Of a DNA stretch of 64,000 nucleotides, positions 55,326 through 64,000 are shown piece by piece. The stretch covers positions 38,015,222-38,079,221 of the forward strand of contig NC_090253.1 of the NCBI RefSeq assembly GCF_037325665.1, read 5' to 3'. The notes under the pieces are model-generated. The model had not been told where the DNA came from and searched no databases. It saw only the letters and a list, made by a program, of their open reading frames with translations. The DNA is from Littorina saxatilis (taxonomy: Eukaryota; Mollusca; Gastropoda; Littorinimorpha; Littorinidae). Positions within the stretch are counted from its first letter, which is position 1. Each line of letters begins with the position of its first letter. A program made the position numbers and the translations under genes.

Positions 55326-55782
55326 CTGTAACACAATGAATAGATCCATTAGCCCACCGTACAATGTGCAAAAGATGTTAAGACTGAAGTTATTAAAAAT
55401 CATACAACAAAAAAACACACACAACAAAACAGCATCAGACAACCAAAATAAAGGGGCCTGTAGTGGTGTTGATTTTAAACAGCAGTGTTTGTGTTAACTC
55501 AGTGATTGCGCTAGTAATTTTTCAAACCGGTACGCAAACTTTTATGAAGCAAACAGTCCAGAAAAAAAACGTTAGGCTGGTCATTGGAACCAGTAAGAGT
55601 CTAACTCAGAGTACAGGTTTTATAGTTTCAACCGGTAAAATACCGGTAATTACCGGTTAACGCCAATACTGTAACTGGACATTTCTTCTTATTTTTTTGT
55701 TATAGTTTACCAGTTAGACCTTAAAATGACACACAACCCTGCCGTTACTGCCTTCTGTTTATTACCTTCACCTGCCTATATT

Positions 55783-56070
55783 AGGCCAAAAAAAAAAATA
55801 GGTGTGGTTACGGTAACATAGCCAAAAAAAATAGGGTAGGAAGGTAGGCAATCACTTTTTTTTAAAAACTTTTTTTTCTAATGTGTACAAATTAAACCTA
55901 CTTGACAGGAAAATAAGTGTGCGACTCAAGCGCTTTCGCTTTCATTGCGTTTTCTGCACTCGTTTTTTGTGTGTGTTTTTTGACAAATGTAATAAAAAGT
56001 TATAGGGTCGGCCCCTAAAAATAGGGTAGGTCGGGTTACCGTAACCACACCTATTTTTTTTTTTAGGCCT
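55783..56070. mobile_element. MITE with ~33-bp TIRs
   Basis: Ends aggccaaaaaaaaaaatagg then tgtggttacggtaac, mirrored at the right as gttaccgtaaccacaccta ... aggcct. No coding capacity. Confidence 0.8.
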
Positions 56071-56337
56071 TACCATCTAAAAGGATCCCGGGTTTCAACT
56101 TTCCTGTCTATTATGAACACCTGTTCTGTGTTCAAATGCGGCAGTAAGCAGTCATGAAATTTCGTTTTCAACTGACGGTTTTAACCTATCTCAAATTACC
56201 ATGATTTTTCCCCCTCCACCTTCAAGCTAACACCAGTGACTACAGCCAGGGATAACAATAATATTACTTAGTCCCGTACCAGCTGTGTTGTGCATTGAAA
56301 AGAACAATATTACGTCGTCATCCTTCCCCTCCCTCCC

Positions 56338-56537
56338 TCCCATTGCTGTGAACTTGGGATCTTTATTATGCAGACTTGTGCACACAGGGGTGTTGGGACA
56401 CCGAAGAAAGTCTGCACCAAGTTGACTCCTTTGGAATTGGGAAATAAATCCCTAACCGAAACTGTGGTTTGAATGGACACCAATAGCGCTAACCTGATTT
56501 CAAAGCCAGAGATGCTATCGACTGAGTTATCTCCCTG
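56338..56537 (-). mobile_element. tRNA-derived SINE with head type 2 and another 3' end
   Basis: On the minus strand the head gataactcagtcgatagca is followed by gggatttatttccc, then gagtcaacttggtgcagact and cggtgtcccaacacccctgt, as in the 9163 SINE. It then turns to gcataataaagatccca, which recalls the gttaaagatccca segment of family B. Confidence 0.75.
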
Positions 56538-56756
56538 CAAAGTCCATGCCAACTGTAGTATTTAGTGTTAAACAATCAGTGACTCTGACTACTCCTGAGA
56601 GAGAGAGAGAGAGAGAGAATTGAATTGAATTGAATTGAACTTTATTTTACAAGGATTTAGATTTAAGGCTACGCCTTTTCTTACAATCTGTCCTTGGGAC
56701 GCATAGACACACAATTATATAATTTAAAAAAAAAATATAAAAAAATAAAAAAATAA

Positions 56757-56760
56757 AAAT

Positions 56761-56833
<73 letters not shown>
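56757..56833. repeat. (GA)n microsatellite
   Basis: Pure GA repeat. A shorter one is at 56598-56619, followed by an attga run and a retroposon scrap to about 56705. Confidence 0.97.
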
Positions 56834-56836
<3 letters not shown>

Positions 56837-57340
56837 TGGGGTGGGGGTAGTGTTCCACATGACCTAAAATCAGTGTCATGCTTACTTACCGAACCCTATT
56901 TGCTGAATTCCTACTTACAAATTTCTATTTACCGAATCCCTACTTACCGAAAAACTATGAAGACATCATGTGTGTGTGTGGAATGACATATATTGAGTGT
57001 CTGGGTGTCAGTATTGGCGTTAACCGGTAATTACCTGTATTTTACCGGTTGAACTTGAAATGAGAAAATACCGGAACAAAATTGGCTGCCGGTATGACCT
57101 ACCGGTTGATTTTTTACTATTTTAGAACTACCGGGTTTTTTTTGGCTGGTAAAACAACAAAACCAGTACTTTGAGTTGGACTCTTACTGGTTCCAATGAC
57201 CAGCCTACCGTTTTTTTCTGGACTGGTTACATCATAAAAGTTTGAGAACCGGTTTGAAAAAATACTAGCAGCATAGGGCTGACTAAAATATTTTCACTAC
57301 ATCAGTGCTCACTGCTACCTCTTGAATTTGGGGCTGGGCC

Positions 57341-57436
57341 GCTATTGCGCGGGGCCGCTATTGCGCGAATCTAACCCTAACCCTAACCCAAACCCTAACC
57401 CTAAAGATTCGCGCAATAGCGGCCCCGCGCAATAGC
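57341..57436. repeat. Perfect 32-bp inverted repeat around a telomeric tract
   Basis: Arm 57341-57372 (gctattgcgcggggccgcta ...) is the exact reverse complement of 57405-57436. The 32 bases between are telomere-type repeats (aaccctaaccctaaccc, then aaaccctaaccctaa) with one variant unit. Confidence 0.95.
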
Positions 57437-57439
57437 GGG

Positions 57440-58163
57440 CCGACCCCTTGAATTTTAGGCAAGGGGGGGGTCGAGTACCCCTTGTTTTTCTTGCCACGAA
57501 ATATGATATGTAAACATATTCTGAAGATGTTGAACAGGGAGGGAGGGGAGGGGGGTGGGGGGGTCTCAGCTGAAACTGGGAAGGGACAAGGTCCACATCA
57601 ACCCTAGCCTATGCTATAGACCAGCTTTAGGGTCAGGGACCGAAGACATGGTCGTCACAACATGCATTTTCCGCCAACATGCCGAACTGTAACTGAATCT
57701 CACACTGTCCATTAAAATACGCCCACATATATATACTATGTGCAAGTACCTGCGTGAACTGACAAGAACTGAAGAAGAGCTGCAGTTGCTACGGCAATAA
57801 ATCGAACAAAATCTCAGTTTATCACTTATAAACAAGTGCAGGACAGAGGATACTGAATACACCAAGACATGAACACTGTATGTATACTTTTTAGTGCTGA
57901 CTGGTGCACTGACAATGAATTGGATGGGTATGTTCATGAAAAGTGTCTGTTCCGGAAAATGTTTATTGGGTTGAGTGTGCAGGTGACCGTATCTTGGATA
58001 AACAAACATGGCGGCCAATACACACCTCGTCGCTTTATCACCATTTTGGTTTACGTTTCCTTTTCCTCCACATGATGTATAACACACACGCAATCCAGAC
58101 TGGACCCTATATCCATGCTGAATATATGCAGCATGAAAAGAGTGTCTAACCCATAATGACTAC
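57440..58163. other. Spacer, no gene confirmed
   Basis: G-rich stretch near 57540-57565; otherwise nothing recognised. An intermediate exon of the ankyrin gene may be hidden between here and 55326. Confidence 0.35.
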
Positions 58164-58249
58164 ATCTCCTCCACAAAAACTTGCAGTAAAAGGTCGCAAA
58201 CTTCCTGGAGCCTCGATTTGGTACAACTAGCCATTTCATTTCCGCCCAT
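58164..58249 (-). CDS. Candidate first coding exon of the ankyrin gene
   Basis: From ATG at 58249-58247 it reads MGGNEMASCTKSRLQEVCDL then LLQVFVEE, and a GTAGTC donor follows at 58163. The amphipathic LQEVCDLLLQVFVEE would suit the helical start of the next confirmed exon. However, the phase it leaves (two bases) does not fit the exon at 55325 directly, so an intermediate exon would be required. Alternatively it is a chance frame. Confidence 0.3.
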
Positions 58250-58580
58250 TTACACCGAACTATAAACCTTATTTTGGAAGTGAAACTATACTTTTAACAT
58301 TCCATATGTTTCTTTAAATCAATGCATTGCATGCGTTTTACATTGTAGAAAGCAACGCTTCTGGACATTTTGCTAGTTCGGGGTCCCTCACATGCAACCG
58401 TATTTGATGCTCTCTCGTTTGTAAATATTGAAAGATATTCATACGCCCTTCACTACGGCCGCCATCTTAGACTTGAAGTCTCTCGTAGATAGCCTTCGTG
58501 CTAAATCTGTAATCATCTGCAAGGATTTAAGTCATAGACGATTTTAAACCCTGTCATCTTAAAGCTTGGTTGTTTTTGTA
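58250..58580. promoter_or_regulatory. Probable promoter region, possibly bidirectional
   Basis: Lies between the PP1 start codon (58581, plus) and the candidate ankyrin-gene start (58249, minus). It contains ggccgccatctt at 58457-58468, a good match to the YY1 site (AAGATGGCGGC), which often sits just downstream of transcription starts. A second YY1-like catggcggcc lies near 58008. No TATA box was evident. Confidence 0.45.
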
Positions 58581-63047
<4,467 letters not shown>

Positions 63048-63399
63048 TAGACAGTTTTACTCGCCTGTGCAATCTGGGCCCGCAAGGCCATCTGTAGATG
63101 AAAAAAGGGATTGTTGAGGTTTTATCTGATGTTATTGAACCTATACCTTTGCATACCCGTCAAGTCTTACGTTTTTCGCGTAATTCTTACGGAATTTTGA
63201 TGTTTTTTCAAGTCTTACGGCGTATGCCGAAGATCTTACGGTTTTTACAAAACAATTTGGTCAAATAAAATAAGATCGCAAAGGTTCGTCCGAGAAAATA
63301 TTAACAGCTACAAAATCTCGCGGTAACTGATCCGGCGGAAGTACAAGGCAACGCGCATGTGCACACCGTCAGTGCGATCTGACCGAGTACTGTGCGACC

Positions 63400-63860
63400 A
63401 CACGCGACCTCAAATTAAAGCTGTTACTTGTACTATTGTTGTTGTTCTCGGTGTCTAATCTTCAAGGTATTTTCTCATGTTGTGCGAAGTTTTAAGCCAT
63501 AGAAATGAAACTAAGGGAGTTGTGATGCATTTTCGAAGAGCTCGCGATCGAAAGCGAAAGGAGCCGGATTTCTGTCACATCCAATCATGTCGGACTTGTT
63601 TTTGGAACACGCGCGACCTCAAACTAAAGCATTTACATGTCATATTTTTGTTGTTCTAGTATCTACACAGTATTTTCTCACATTGTACCAAGTGTGAAGC
63701 CATATAAATAAAAATAAGGGCGTTGTGATGCATTTTCGAAGAGGTAGAGACCGGATGTTTGTCACAACCGATCACAATCATATACGACTTGTTTTTAGAA
63801 CATGTGCAACCTCAAACTAAAGCATTTACATGTCATATTTTTGTTGATCTGGTATTTGTC
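63400..63860. repeat. ~200-bp tandem duplication, about 2.3 copies
   Basis: The block cgacctcaaactaaagcattt ... gttgtgatgcattttcgaagag starts near 63405, 63610 and 63808, with divergence. No coding capacity; in a PP1 intron. Confidence 0.75.
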
Positions 63861-64000
63861 CTTGATTGTTGAGACACACATGAGTCTCTGACTTGTAACT
63901 TGTGTGTTTTACATGTTCTGTTTGGCTAAAATGTTCTCTTTTGCACATTGTGGTGGGGGTTTCCATTCATGATTGAATCACTGTGCTCAATGAATGAATG

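Larger units (their letters stand above)
55510..57265. repeat. Inverted pair of an accggtaattaccggt repeat
   Basis: The sequence at about 55510-55670 (aaaccggtacgcaaactttt ... accggtaattaccggttaac) returns inverted at about 57010-57265. Arms are imperfect. The 1.3 kb between them holds a MITE, a SINE and GA tracts. Confidence 0.7.

Overview
The window looks like a piece of a mollusc genome, most likely a marine gastropod. Genes are intron-rich, and introns and spacers are packed with tRNA-derived SINEs, MITEs, Helitron-like elements and microsatellites. One short TTAGGG-type telomeric tract is present. No species can be fixed from the sequence alone.

Three host genes can be supported. (1) The 3' part of a P2X ATP-gated channel gene on the plus strand, 8183-21111. 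Its exons cover the lower ectodomain, the ATP-contacting motif, TM2 and the C-tail; earlier exons lie left of the window. It holds two tandem versions of one exon (8183-8330 and 10036-10183) of identical length and phase, which look mutually exclusive. (2) A large ankyrin-repeat protein on the minus strand, with 15 phase-consistent coding exons from 55325 down to 31198 (about 1047 codons) and a candidate first exon near 58249-58164. An unrecognised helical N-terminal region is followed by an ankyrin block and a long low-complexity tail. (3) The 5' half of a protein phosphatase 1 catalytic subunit gene on the plus strand, exons 58581-63009, running off the right edge. Genes 1 and 2 converge; genes 2 and 3 probably diverge from a shared promoter of about 330 bp.

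Mobile elements dominate the rest. A near-complete DIRS-type tyrosine-recombinase retroelement (905-7422) lies upstream of the first visible P2X exon, with inverted terminal repeats, an internal complementary region and overlapping gag-like, RT/RNase H/methyltransferase and recombinase frames. Downstream is a nest of elements (about 10488-12628) in which a pogo-like DNA transposon interrupts a LINE 3' end that itself sits in a MITE. A composite inverted-repeat element with a 270-bp-arm palindrome (15762-17822) lies in a later P2X intron. At least four retroposon families, three Helitron-like copies, a Tc1-like element with long TIRs and many MITEs follow.

Less ordinary structures include a 32-bp perfect inverted repeat enclosing a telomeric tract (57341-57436), repeats dense in nuclear-receptor half-sites (38908-39417, 51514-52332, 60595-61298), four tandem 180-bp units in an intron of the ankyrin gene, a 61-bp minisatellite just after that gene's stop codon, and a 35-bp minisatellite beside one of its splice donors.
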